Assembly (NCBI RefSeq): GCF_900129755.1
Contig: NZ_FQWT01000001.1
Coordinates: 558,001 to 622,000 of the forward strand
DNA from: Chryseobacterium oranimense
GTDB taxonomy: Bacteria; Bacteroidota; Bacteroidia; Flavobacteriales; Weeksellaceae
Reading direction: 5' to 3'
Length of the DNA: 64,000 bases
Part shown: one piece after another, positions 42,487 to 51,252 of the stretch
How the letters are laid out: every line of letters begins with the position of its first letter
How positions within the stretch are numbered: the first letter of the stretch is position 1
Translations under genes and position numbers: made by a program
Notes under the pieces: generated by a model
The model's input: only the letters and a program-made list of their open reading frames with translations
Database searches by the model: none
Told to the model about the DNA's origin: nothing

Positions 42487-43188
42487 ATGCCGCTTCAGAT
42501 AATCAATTTAACCAAAAAATTTGGGGAACAGACTGCACTAGACAACATTAACATTTCTATTGATAAAAATGAGATCATTGGCCTTTTGGGTCCAAACGGA
42601 GCAGGAAAATCCACACTGATGAAATCCATTGTCGGAGCATTAAAAATTGATCAGGGCGAAATTATCTTTAACGGAATGAATATTTCCGAAAACGAGATCG
42701 AAAGCAAGAAAAAAATAGGTTTTCTTCCTGAAAACAACCCGCTGTACCTGGAAATGTATGTGAAAGAGTATCTTCAGTTTGTCGCGAATATCCACAAAAT
42801 CTCTCCAGCCAGGGTAGATGAAGTGATCGAACTGGTTGGCATCACTCCTGAAAAATCAAAAAAGATCGGGCAGCTATCCAAAGGATACAAACAAAGAGTG
42901 GGACTTGCCCAGGCTATTATTCATCAGCCAGACCTGCTGATCCTGGATGAACCTACCAACGGCCTGGATCCTAACCAGATTATTGAGATCAGAAATGTGG
43001 TGAAAGAGATTGGGCAACAGAAAACAGTATTGCTTTCTACTCACATCATGCAGGAAGTGGAAGCATTATGCTCCCGTGTTATTCTTATTCACAAAGGGAA
43101 TATTCTTCAGGACTGCCCTATTGACGAATTTAAAGGCAGATTTAACAGTCTGGAAGAGGCTTTTGCAAGCTATACCGCCGTCTCTTAA
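42487..43188 (+). CDS. ABC transporter ATP-binding protein (GldA-like)
   Basis: A 233-residue ATPase: Walker A GLLGPNGAGKST (about 33-44), signature LSKGYKQRVGLAQA, Walker B LLILDEPTNGLDP and the H-loop LSTHIMQEVEA. The sequence is like the gliding-motility ATPase GldA but shorter than the roughly 300-residue Flavobacterium protein because it ends soon after the nucleotide-binding domain. Partner membrane proteins (GldF/GldG) are not next to it. It is followed after 9 bp by a gene of unknown function. Confidence 0.88.
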   Translation: MPLQIINLTKKFGEQTALDNINISIDKNEIIGLLGPNGAGKSTLMKSIVGALKIDQGEIIFNGMNISENEIESKKKIGFLPENNPLYLEMYVKEYLQFVANIHKISPARVDEVIELVGITPEKSKKIGQLSKGYKQRVGLAQAIIHQPDLLILDEPTNGLDPNQIIEIRNVVKEIGQQKTVLLSTHIMQEVEALCSRVILIHKGNILQDCPIDEFKGRFNSLEEAFASYTAVS

Positions 43189-43197
43189 TTAATTTTT

Positions 43198-44232
43198 ATG
43201 GAAATCCACATCACTCACGGACAGGACATTATCAAAGTTCTGTACGATGGTTTTGCCAGCTGCTTAATCATCAGGCGTCCTGTGGCCGTTAACTGGCCGG
43301 ACTTCCGGGGAAGTGTAGGTGAATATTATGCTGTATCCGAACTTTCCGAAGACGAAAAAATAGCATTGGCAGACCGTCTTAACCGTTCACTTACAGAAGG
43401 AACAGAAGCAGAAATCATGATGGGAATTGAAGATTTCCTTACCCTCTTTGAAAATGGAACCTATCAGGTGAATCTGGGTGAAATTCCGTTTGAGAATTCC
43501 ACTTTTCATACAATTATATCGCTGCCTGATGAAAATGCCGGCACCCGAAGATTTTCCGGATGGTTCTACCCTTTTAAGGATTTTAATTATCTGTATACTC
43601 TGGAAAATAAAAGCATCAATCCAGAAAGAGTACAATATTATATGGAACTCATTAAAAAAGGAAACCGCCCGAAACCCATTATCCTTAATAGTTTGTACAA
43701 TGTGGATCCGCAGATGTGCAATGCTTTCGTACTGGACGGACATCATAAAATAGAAGCTTATACCCGGCTGAAAATGGATATTCCTGCTGTATTTATTACA
43801 AGGAATAACGAAAGTTACAGTCCTGCATCCGAGCTGATGCATGAAGCCCGTAAGCTTCTCAGTGATGTGGAGTTTGAACACCTGTTTCAAAACAACGATA
43901 ACAATCTGCCCCATATTGATTTCGTCAATGATGAAATACTGACCAATGCTTTGGATACGATGCTGAGAACGTCGGAAAGAATTGATGTTTCCATTATTGA
44001 AGTTTTGATCAGGCATCACCAGTCAGCTTCGCCGGATGAAAGAAGATGGCTGACTAAACGCCTTGAATTTTTAAGGGAAAATATTCACCTCAGTACTTTA
44101 AATGGAAAAAAAGGGTTAAACTTATATTCGCGTCAATATATCAAAGATTATAAAGCAAATGTCTGGTTCCTGAAAACCCTCATAAATACAATGGAACTGA
44201 ATGCATGGATCAATGAGACGATCTTAAAGTAA
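43198..44232 (+). CDS. conserved protein of unknown function with ParB/Srx-like motif
   Basis: A 344-residue cytoplasmic protein. The segment RPKPIILNSLYNVDPQMCNAFVLDGHHKIEAYTRLKMDIPAVFI (about 160-203) follows the ParB/sulfiredoxin-like fold with DGHHK in place of DGxHR. The N-terminal half is not recognised. Tight spacing to the GldA-like ATPase (9 bp) suggests translation from the same mRNA. A nucleotide-dependent function is possible but unproven. Confidence 0.65.
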   Translation: MEIHITHGQDIIKVLYDGFASCLIIRRPVAVNWPDFRGSVGEYYAVSELSEDEKIALADRLNRSLTEGTEAEIMMGIEDFLTLFENGTYQVNLGEIPFENSTFHTIISLPDENAGTRRFSGWFYPFKDFNYLYTLENKSINPERVQYYMELIKKGNRPKPIILNSLYNVDPQMCNAFVLDGHHKIEAYTRLKMDIPAVFITRNNESYSPASELMHEARKLLSDVEFEHLFQNNDNNLPHIDFVNDEILTNALDTMLRTSERIDVSIIEVLIRHHQSASPDERRWLTKRLEFLRENIHLSTLNGKKGLNLYSRQYIKDYKANVWFLKTLINTMELNAWINETILK

Positions 44233-44289
44233 ACATCAAATGGCTTCATATTTGATTGGGTGTAACCCTAACCAATAACCTAATATGCA

Positions 44290-44736
44290 ATGATCAGAAA
44301 GATTTTACTGGGAGCCTTTTGTACAGCTCAGTTTTCTTTAGCCTATGCCATCGAAAAACCATCTGTAGTGCTTAACTCAGTTACTGTTTCCAATGATATC
44401 CAACCTTTCCAGAAGGTGCCCAAAACAGTAATTATCAAAACAAAGAAGTTCAAGATCAGAATCGACAAACAGCCTAACGGAAAATACCTTTACCAGTCGT
44501 GGGCTGCCAATGCCAGGATCACTTCGAAGCCAAGCATGATCATCAGTGACGGAGAGTTCATCCCTGACGGTTCCGGAGGAAATTACTATTTCAACTTTGT
44601 GAATAAGGGGTATACTTATCAGGTGTGGAGAAACTACCTTACTGATTCTGCTTCCAAAGCACCTTATACTCTTACGGTGACTGATGAAAACGGTAATGAA
44701 GTGGTACGTCAGGATGCCCTCGTTGTTAAACAATAA
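44290..44736 (+). CDS. small secreted protein of unknown function
   Basis: A 148-residue protein with signal peptide (MIRKILLGAFCTAQFSLAYA). The body contains YLYQSWAANARITSKPSMIISDGEFIPDGSGGNYYFNF, a beta-rich pattern without an assigned family. Probably periplasmic. Followed by a hairpin repeat that may end transcription. Confidence 0.7.
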   Translation: MIRKILLGAFCTAQFSLAYAIEKPSVVLNSVTVSNDIQPFQKVPKTVIIKTKKFKIRIDKQPNGKYLYQSWAANARITSKPSMIISDGEFIPDGSGGNYYFNFVNKGYTYQVWRNYLTDSASKAPYTLTVTDENGNEVVRQDALVVKQ

Positions 44737-44790
44737 AAACAGCGAAAATCAAAGCTGTAATAGCGTTTAAACTGTAAAAAACTATATTCA

Positions 44791-44840
44791 TCCTACAGAT
44801 TACAAAGTTCCGGATCGCTGAAATTTGTGTAATCTGTGGG
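44791..44840. repeat. dispersed hairpin repeat (copy 4)
   Basis: CCTACAGATTACA (44792-44804) and TGTAATCTGTGGG (44828-44840) form an imperfect stem. The T-run after it could make it serve as a terminator for the 44290 gene. Confidence 0.65.
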
Positions 44841-44891
44841 ATTTTTTGATTCAAAAATTTAAACAAAGTAATTTAATGAGTGGAATTATGT

Positions 44892-45686
44892 TCAGGCCTG
44901 TCTCAGATGTGTATTAAAACGGCTTGCTTCATAACTCTCTTCAGCAGCTTTATAGCCTACATTGAAAATTTCTTCCAGACGGTCTTTCCTGCGTTCGAAA
45001 GTTCCGTAGGATGAAAGTTTTTGTGAAGTGATAAACCAGTCGCAATAATCGAATTTTCCTTTTTCTATCCTGTAGGAAAGAAGATCGTATGAGCGGGAAA
45101 CAATGGCTTTGATAGATTTCAGGTCTTTGATATCAATATCGTGGGGAGGAGAAACAAAAACACCGATAAGTTTGTCACATTCATCCCTGATGATATCTGC
45201 CGGAAAATTATTCAGGACACCTCCGTCACAATACATTTCATCGCCGATGATATAAGGTGTTGTAACTCCCGGAATGGAACATGAAGCAATGATGGCATCC
45301 ACCACTTCAAAGTTTTCATCAAATATTTTCTGGGTCCCGGAAACAAGTTCCGTAGCTACAATTTTCACTTCTTTTTCCAGGTCTCCAAGCTTCATATCCT
45401 GAAAGATCGGTTTAAGATAATTCCTGAAAATAACGGAAGAAACCAACCCCGGCTGGTTGAAGGTAAAATGTTTCCAGTTGAAAAAATAAACCGAATTGAA
45501 AAATTCCAGGATCTCATCCGGCGTTTTTCCTATTGCATACAGACATCCCACAATAGACCCTGCACTGCAGCAGGACAGTACATCTATATCTATATTTTTC
45601 TCGTTCAAGAATTTTAAAACTCCTGCATGGGCAATTCCTTTGGTACCGCCTCCTGACAAAACCAGCCCTGTTCTCTCAAAATTCAT
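44892..45686 (-). CDS. patatin-like phospholipase
   Basis: A 264-residue protein with GGGTKGIAHAG (12-22, oxyanion loop), the nucleophile Ser41 and Asp154 in YCDGGVLNNFP, the catalytic dyad of patatins. The nucleophile elbow reads C-C-S-A-G instead of G-x-S-x-G: the first glycine is Cys39. Lipid acyl hydrolase activity is expected from the family, but the substitution makes it less certain. Cytoplasmic, no signal peptide. Confidence 0.88.
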   Translation of the reverse strand: MNFERTGLVLSGGGTKGIAHAGVLKFLNEKNIDIDVLSCCSAGSIVGCLYAIGKTPDEILEFFNSVYFFNWKHFTFNQPGLVSSVIFRNYLKPIFQDMKLGDLEKEVKIVATELVSGTQKIFDENFEVVDAIIASCSIPGVTTPYIIGDEMYCDGGVLNNFPADIIRDECDKLIGVFVSPPHDIDIKDLKSIKAIVSRSYDLLSYRIEKGKFDYCDWFITSQKLSSYGTFERRKDRLEEIFNVGYKAAEESYEASRFNTHLRQA

Positions 45687-45749
45687 AGAATAAATGTAAG
45701 AAAACAGGGCGAGAAATTCAGATTAAATTTTATAAATATTATGTTAAAA

Positions 45750-47687
45750 TTATTTCAACAGGTATTCCTGCATAAACCTGATCACGGCAAGGCGTTGAAA
45801 ATCTACATTTTCCTTCTTCCTGAACCCATGGCCTTCATTTTTTGCTTCCAGATACCATACTGTTTTTCCCTGGGCCTTCAGCTTGTCCCTCATCTGAACA
45901 GCTTCTGTGACAGGAACTCTGGGATCATTGGTTCCCTGGATAATGAACATAGGTTTCTTGATCTTGTCGATATTATTCAGAGGGGCAATTTTAGTGAAGA
46001 ATTCTGCCATTTTAGGAATTCTCTCGTCACCATATTCTACCCTTCTAAGATCTCTCCGGTATTCTTCAGTATTTTTAAGGAAAGTATTAAAATCGGAAAT
46101 TCCAACAATATCTACTGAACATCTGATCTTGTCTGCATATTCGTAAGCTGTGGCTAAAGTCATAAAACCACCGTAGCTCCCGCCCATAATCATGATCCTG
46201 TCTTTATCCAGCTCAGGCTGTTTGGCGATCCAGTCCAGAAGGGCGCCTATATCTTTCACCGAATTCATTCTCAGGTCCCAGTTATCGGCAGCAATAAATG
46301 TTTTTCCGAAACCGGATGAGCCTCTTACATTCGGATAGATTAAAGCCACTCCCATTTCATTGGTAAAGTAATTGGAAGACCCCAGAGAAGATGCCATAGA
46401 CTGACCTTCCGGTCCTCCGTGGATATTAATAATCACCGGTCTTTTTCCTGTAAATTTTGATGGCACCGGATAATAGAATCCTGAGATCTTCATATTGTCA
46501 AAACTCTTCCATTCTATCAGTTTTGGGACGGACATATCGGCTGGCTGCATTTCGCCCTGTTCACTTTCCGTCCATCTTTCAATATTGCGGGTTGCCATGT
46601 CCATTTTATAAACATCTGCTCCCGAATCTGCTGCTGATCTGGAGAAATAAAGAGATTTCCCGTCGCTGGAAAATTTCACACCGCCTATAAGGCCGATCGG
46701 CAGGCTTACCGGCATATATTTTCTGGTCGTTGTATCAATAATATATAATTTATTGATCCCGCTTTCATTGGTTACAAATGCCAGTCTGGATTTATCTTTA
46801 GAAAGATCATAATTTTCCACATTCCATGGAATGGAAGAGGTCAGGTATTCTGTTTTTTTGGTTTTTAAATTTAAAACTGCCAGCCTGCTGAATTCATTAT
46901 TCCGGTCTGTAAGGTAGAAGATTTCATCAGGATTTTTGCTGAAAACACCAGCGCTTTGCACGACTCCTTTTTCTTTGCGGTCCGTGATGGGCTCCAGCTT
47001 TTTAGTTTCCAGATCATACAGATACAGATAGGAATCGTTGGCCGAAACATATTCCGAGATCAGAAGCTTTTTACCGTCTTCGGAAAGATCGGAGATCCCC
47101 CAGCCGCCGCCTTTTACTTCAAGAACAAGCTGTGTATCTTCCGGTTTTAAGGGATTCATATAATAAATATCCCTGTCGCCGCCATTTCTTTTGGTGGATG
47201 AAAAATAGAATCCTGAGCCGTCTTTTTTCCAGGTTACCCCACCGTTCTGGGATCTTCCGCCATCGGTAAGCAGTTTGGATTCCAGGGTTTTCAGGTCGAG
47301 GCTGTAAAGCTGCCCGAATTCGTTTCCGCCAGTATCTTTTGTATAAATAAGGTATTCTCCTTTTACAGGTTCATAGGATGCATTACCAACAGGTTCATCA
47401 AAAAAAGTGATCTGCTTTCTGGCTCCCATCGGTACAGAAATCCTGTGCAGCTGATTGGTGGATGCAAAACGGGTTACTGTAATGATTTCTTTCCCGTTGG
47501 GATGAATGTCTGCAATACCTGCGTTTCTGCTTTCTGAGTACTTTTTAATAGCCTGATTCAGACTTTTGGGAATGGGCAGGATATTTTCTGCGATAAGATT
47601 CTCATTAGGACTTACAAATTCATTTTTTGTTTGCGCGGAGAGGAGCCCGGCTAATGAAAGGGTAAGAATAATATAATGTTTCTTCAT
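45750..47687 (-). CDS. S9 family prolyl oligopeptidase-type serine peptidase
   Basis: A 645-residue protein with signal peptide (ends LLSAQ). The first 400 residues are a WD40-like beta-propeller (repeats such as FSKNPDEIFYLTDRNNEFSRLAVLN). The C-terminal hydrolase has Ser in GGSYGGFM (near residue 502), Asp in GTNDPRVP and His in EGHGFRK. Similar enzymes are periplasmic dipeptidyl/acylaminoacyl peptidases that cut oligopeptides. Monocistronic. Confidence 0.92.
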   Translation of the reverse strand: MKKHYIILTLSLAGLLSAQTKNEFVSPNENLIAENILPIPKSLNQAIKKYSESRNAGIADIHPNGKEIITVTRFASTNQLHRISVPMGARKQITFFDEPVGNASYEPVKGEYLIYTKDTGGNEFGQLYSLDLKTLESKLLTDGGRSQNGGVTWKKDGSGFYFSSTKRNGGDRDIYYMNPLKPEDTQLVLEVKGGGWGISDLSEDGKKLLISEYVSANDSYLYLYDLETKKLEPITDRKEKGVVQSAGVFSKNPDEIFYLTDRNNEFSRLAVLNLKTKKTEYLTSSIPWNVENYDLSKDKSRLAFVTNESGINKLYIIDTTTRKYMPVSLPIGLIGGVKFSSDGKSLYFSRSAADSGADVYKMDMATRNIERWTESEQGEMQPADMSVPKLIEWKSFDNMKISGFYYPVPSKFTGKRPVIINIHGGPEGQSMASSLGSSNYFTNEMGVALIYPNVRGSSGFGKTFIAADNWDLRMNSVKDIGALLDWIAKQPELDKDRIMIMGGSYGGFMTLATAYEYADKIRCSVDIVGISDFNTFLKNTEEYRRDLRRVEYGDERIPKMAEFFTKIAPLNNIDKIKKPMFIIQGTNDPRVPVTEAVQMRDKLKAQGKTVWYLEAKNEGHGFRKKENVDFQRLAVIRFMQEYLLK

Positions 47688-47709
47688 TTTTTAATTTTGC
47701 CTGAATTTA

Positions 47710-47738
47710 CAAAAAAACCACAGACAAATGCCTGTGGT
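47710..47738 (-). terminator. terminator of lpdA
   Basis: ACCACAG (47717-47723) / CTGTGGT (47732-47738) with a run of seven T on the minus strand. Confidence 0.75.
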
Positions 47739-47789
47739 TGGTATATAAAGATCCTAGACCTTATTAAATATGAAGTGCTAAGACTGATC

Positions 47790-49178
47790 TTAGATGTGGA
47801 TTACTTCACCGTAAGCTGCTGCTGCCGCTTCCATAATTGCTTCAGAAACAGTCGGGTGCGGGTGGATCGATTTGATGATCTCATGGCCTGTTGTTTCAAG
47901 TTTTCTTGCCACTACTGCTTCTGCAACCATATCTGTAACTCCTTCCCCGATCATGTGGCATCCTAACCACTCACCGTATTTAGCATCAAAGATTACTTTG
48001 ATAAATCCGTCTGTATTTCCGTTAGCAGTTGCTTTACCGCTCGCAGAAAGTGGGAATTTACCTACTTTGATTTCGTATCCTTTTTCTTTAGCCTGCTTTT
48101 CCGTAAGACCTACAGAGGCTACTTCAGGGTGGCAGTATGTACATCCAGGGATATTACCGTAGTCGATTTTCTCAACATGCAGTCCCTTGATTTTTTCAAC
48201 GCAAGTGATTCCTTCAGCAGAAGCAACGTGTGCCAAAGCCTGTGTAGGAATAAGATCACCGATTGCATAGTAACCCGGAACTGAAGTTTCGTACCATTCG
48301 TTCACTAAAACTCTTCCTTTATCTGTCTGGATTCCTACTTCTTCCAGTCCGATATTTTCAATATTGGCAGCAATACCTACGGCAGAAAGTAAAATATCAG
48401 CTTCAAGGGTAATATTACCGTTTGCTGTTTTTACCGTTGCTTTTACGCCTTCTCCGCTTGTATCAACGCTTTCTACTGATGCATTGGTCATAATCTCGAT
48501 TCCTGTCTTCTTAAGAGATTTTTCCAGGTGTTTAGAGATTTCTTCATCTTCTACAGGAACAATATTTGGCATGAATTCTACAATGGTTACTTTGGTTCCC
48601 ATTGTATTATAGAAGTCGGCAAATTCTACCCCGATAGCTCCTGAACCTACAACGATCATAGATTTCGGCTGCTCAGGAAGAGACAGTGCCTGTCTGTATC
48701 CGATTACTTTTTTACCGTCCTGAGGAAGGTTAGGAAGTTCTCTTGAACGTGCACCCGTCGCAATAATGATATTTTCTGCTGCATATTCAGTTACTTTACC
48801 GTCTTTATCTGTAACAGAAACTTTTTTACCTTTCTGAACTTTAGCTGTCCCAAGAATTACATCAATCTTGTTCTTCTTCATCAGGAATTCAATTCCTTTG
48901 CTCATTTTGTTGGCTACGCCACGGCTTCTCTGGATTACGTTTGGAAATTCAAAGCTTCCTTCCACTTTATTCAGACCATAGTCTTCAGCATGGTTGATAT
49001 AATGAAAAACCTGAGCAGATTTCAACAAAGCTTTCGTAGGAATACATCCCCAGTTCAGGCAGATTCCCCCTAAGTTTTCTTTCTCGATAATTGCAGTTTT
49101 GAAACCCAATTGTGCTGCTCTGATCGCTGTAACATAACCGCCAGGACCGCTTCCGATGACAATGATATCGTAGTTCAT
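47790..49178 (-). CDS. lpdA: dihydrolipoyl dehydrogenase
   Basis: A full-length 462-residue flavoenzyme. N-terminal FAD motif GSGPGGYVTAIRAAQLG (9-25), redox-active disulfide Cys40/Cys45 in GGICLNWGCIPTK, NAD motif VVGSGAIGVEFADF, and the C-terminal His-Glu pair in HPHPTVSEAIMEAA. It reoxidises dihydrolipoamide in 2-oxoacid dehydrogenase complexes and the glycine cleavage system. It stands alone, which is common for lpd genes in this group. Confidence 0.96.
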   Translation of the reverse strand: MNYDIIVIGSGPGGYVTAIRAAQLGFKTAIIEKENLGGICLNWGCIPTKALLKSAQVFHYINHAEDYGLNKVEGSFEFPNVIQRSRGVANKMSKGIEFLMKKNKIDVILGTAKVQKGKKVSVTDKDGKVTEYAAENIIIATGARSRELPNLPQDGKKVIGYRQALSLPEQPKSMIVVGSGAIGVEFADFYNTMGTKVTIVEFMPNIVPVEDEEISKHLEKSLKKTGIEIMTNASVESVDTSGEGVKATVKTANGNITLEADILLSAVGIAANIENIGLEEVGIQTDKGRVLVNEWYETSVPGYYAIGDLIPTQALAHVASAEGITCVEKIKGLHVEKIDYGNIPGCTYCHPEVASVGLTEKQAKEKGYEIKVGKFPLSASGKATANGNTDGFIKVIFDAKYGEWLGCHMIGEGVTDMVAEAVVARKLETTGHEIIKSIHPHPTVSEAIMEAAAAAYGEVIHI

Positions 49179-49451
49179 TATTTTAAAAATTTTATGCGAA
49201 TTTAAGGAAAAATATTGGATGTTCTATGTTCTGCCATTCATATTTCACTGAAGGTTAACTTCATTGTATCCACTATTTTAATTTATATCCTTTTTTATCT
49301 CTTTTTAAATTAAATGGAAATGTTTTATTGAATTAAACAGATAAAGCAATATTGAAATTACACATGCAATTCAATATAATAATTAAAAAAAATAACCAAT
49401 TATAAATCAATATATTAAAATAATTTCATAAGTTTATATAAAATTAAATAA

Positions 49452-50339
49452 ATGAAAAGCAATATTTTTATTCCCGTATTTTCTATAATGACTTTGTTTT
49501 TTAATGCACAGGTTGGTATTAAAACCTCAACACCTAACAGTACTTTAGCAGTTGCAGGATCTTTGGGTGCCGATTATAAGCAAATTACAGCAGCCACTTA
49601 CTCCATCACCGCCACGGATCATTATCTGACATACGATGGAACGGGTAATACGACTTTCACCCTTCCTGTCATCGGAACCGGTACAACGAGCTATTCAGGA
49701 AGAATTTATAAGATTAAAAATATTTCAACCTCCAGTATTACGCTCCAGGCATCGAGTGGTAATACATTAAGGATCGATAATAATCCTGTTTCATCTTTTG
49801 TAATTCCCACCGGGGCATATGCCGAAGTTGTAAACAACAGTAATACCAGCGGGGGAACATGGGACCTTTCTTTTACCGTTCTTCCCAAGCCGAGCAATGT
49901 AGAAATTTACGGAATACAGCTTCTAATTCCTCCGCATGCCAACGGCTCCTCCCCTGTTGCCGACTGGTCCAATCATACGGTATCAACCTATGATACAGGA
50001 ACAGGGACAGATGCATGGTGGGTAATCAGTAAAAGCTCTGTTACCTATGCCCATACTTCCACTTATTCCAATGCGAGCCGTATGACTCTTGTTTATGAAT
50101 ATCAGGGAACTCCCTTTAATGTCAGCAATATGTATCCTATTTTAACGGCAGGAAACAATTCCAGCTTTCCGGATGTTTTCACGGCTTCATTTGTAAGTCT
50201 GGCCAACAACGGAACTTCAGGGAGAACAAGACTTACTGTTTCGGTTTCTCGTATAGACTTTATAGGAAGCAACGTAAACAACAGTAACTGGACGGGAACT
50301 TTTCTTCTGAATCTGCTGTTGGCAAGAAAGTTATATTAG
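49452..50339 (+). CDS. secreted protein of unknown function with short tail-type N-terminus
   Basis: A 295-residue protein with signal peptide (ends FFNAQ), then VGIKTSTPNSTLAVAGSLGAD, the GINTxxP-L-V-G motif common at the start of Bacteroidota surface and tail-fibre-like proteins. The rest is Ser/Thr/Asn-rich and beta-stranded, ending in TFLLNLLLARKLY. Probably surface-exposed; no function recognised. Convergent with the next gene and separated from it by a bidirectional terminator. Confidence 0.7.
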   Translation: MKSNIFIPVFSIMTLFFNAQVGIKTSTPNSTLAVAGSLGADYKQITAATYSITATDHYLTYDGTGNTTFTLPVIGTGTTSYSGRIYKIKNISTSSITLQASSGNTLRIDNNPVSSFVIPTGAYAEVVNNSNTSGGTWDLSFTVLPKPSNVEIYGIQLLIPPHANGSSPVADWSNHTVSTYDTGTGTDAWWVISKSSVTYAHTSTYSNASRMTLVYEYQGTPFNVSNMYPILTAGNNSSFPDVFTASFVSLANNGTSGRTRLTVSVSRIDFIGSNVNNSNWTGTFLLNLLLARKLY

Positions 50340-50346
50340 AAATAAA

Positions 50347-50377
50347 AAATCCGTTTTACTGCTTGTAAAACGGATTT
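50347..50377. terminator. bidirectional terminator
   Basis: Perfect 13-bp stem AAATCCGTTTTAC (50347-50359) / GTAAAACGGATTT (50365-50377) between convergent genes. Confidence 0.8.
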
Positions 50378-50396
50378 AATATTAATAGTCTTAACA

Positions 50397-50657
50397 TTAC
50401 ATCTTTTTAAGTAATCTTTTCTCAGTTCTGTATCTTTCATTTAAAGCCTTCATCTGATCTCTCTTCATCTTTTTTGTCGCAAGCGGATGACTCATAATCA
50501 GTTTCTTTTCTGTATTGTATTTTTTGTCCAGCTCACGCGATTTAATACTGATCAGTTCACTTTTGGAAGGGTGTGGAGGTGCCGGCGGTCGTTTCTGGGC
50601 ATTCACACTCATCGATAAACCTAGTAACAATACGGTTGATATAAAAAACTTTTTCAT
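50397..50657 (-). CDS. small exported basic protein
   Basis: An 86-residue protein with signal peptide (MKKFFISTVLLLGLSMSVNAQ). The mature part is highly charged (KRPPAPPHPSKSELISIKSRELDKKYN ... ERYRTEKRLLKKM) and probably helical. No family recognised. It is the last intact chromosomal gene before the conjugative element. Confidence 0.7.
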   Translation of the reverse strand: MKKFFISTVLLLGLSMSVNAQKRPPAPPHPSKSELISIKSRELDKKYNTEKKLIMSHPLATKKMKRDQMKALNERYRTEKRLLKKM

Positions 50658-50821
50658 GACATTTTATTTTTAAGAATGATTTCAAATGATTAATTAATTT
50701 CCATTCAATTCATTCAGGTTTTGCAATACCTATTACATATATCATACCAGAGTTTAATACTTTCACGCCGATCTTCTGTCAGCAGGCTTTACAAAAGGGT
50801 AAATCCATATTAACAAGAAAA

Positions 50822-50929
50822 CTATTCTATTTCAATATTCTGTTTTAAAGGGAGATTTTTGGAGGAATTTCCAACCATAATTCTGTAGGTTCCTTTTTCT
50901 ACTGTCCAGTTCATATTTTCATTAAAAAA
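50822..50929 (-). pseudogene. remnant: C-terminal 35 codons of a GH3 beta-glucosidase
   Basis: The minus-strand frame FFNENMNWTVEKGTYRIM + VGNSSKNLPLKQNIEIE and stop matches the end of the fibronectin-type-III-like C-terminal domain of GH3 beta-glucosidases (W-x-V-E-x-G-x-x-x-x-M-V-G-x-S-S pattern). Homology appears to stop near 50930; further upstream the frame loses the family pattern and soon reaches a stop. The rest of the gene is absent from the window and may lie past the far end of the conjugative element. Confidence 0.6.
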
Positions 50930-51029
50930 GATTAATATAGCCCAAAGTGGCTAATAAAGAGTAGTTTACAAGAGTGGGAAATCCAATCGGTAACGATTTA
51001 GTAATGGTGCTTACTGCACTCGCTTTCAT
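50922..51029 (-). CDS. possible 35-residue peptide at the element boundary
   Basis: An open frame starts MKASAVSTITKSLPIGFP and ends in TLGYINLF*, with AAGGTAATCAG just ahead of the ATG. Its stop overlaps the GH3 remnant. No family is recognised; it could be spurious. Confidence 0.25.
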   Translation of the reverse strand: MKASAVSTITKSLPIGFPTLVNYSLLATLGYINLF

Positions 51030-51069
51030 CTGATTACCTTGTAAATCAATACTGCAAATATAAAAAAAT

Positions 51070-51106
51070 AAAGGGTAAAGTACATAGGTGCTTTACCCTT
51101 TTTTTC
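51070..51106. terminator. bidirectional terminator near the element edge
   Basis: AAAGGGTAAAG (51070-51080) / CTTTACCCTTT (51091-51101) with T-runs on both strands and no known gene reading into it from either side. It may insulate the element end. The remaining spacer 51107-51252 holds a small palindrome CCCCACTGTGGGG (51142-51154) and no gene. Confidence 0.7.
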
Positions 51107-51252
51107 TTTCCTCTCATACAAAAATTATGAAAAAAAATTCCCCCACTGTGGGGAACCTGTGATATTTATTCCAGTATATTTTCCAAATTTTGGTTCATCA
51201 TCAATAGATGTAATTCCGAAACAGATAGTGATAACTTTTAAAAGACTAAGCT

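Noticed and set aside
50658..51252. tRNA gene as integration target
   Set aside because: No cloverleaf or tRNA-like sequence could be found around the left edge of the element; the GH3 remnant is the better candidate target.
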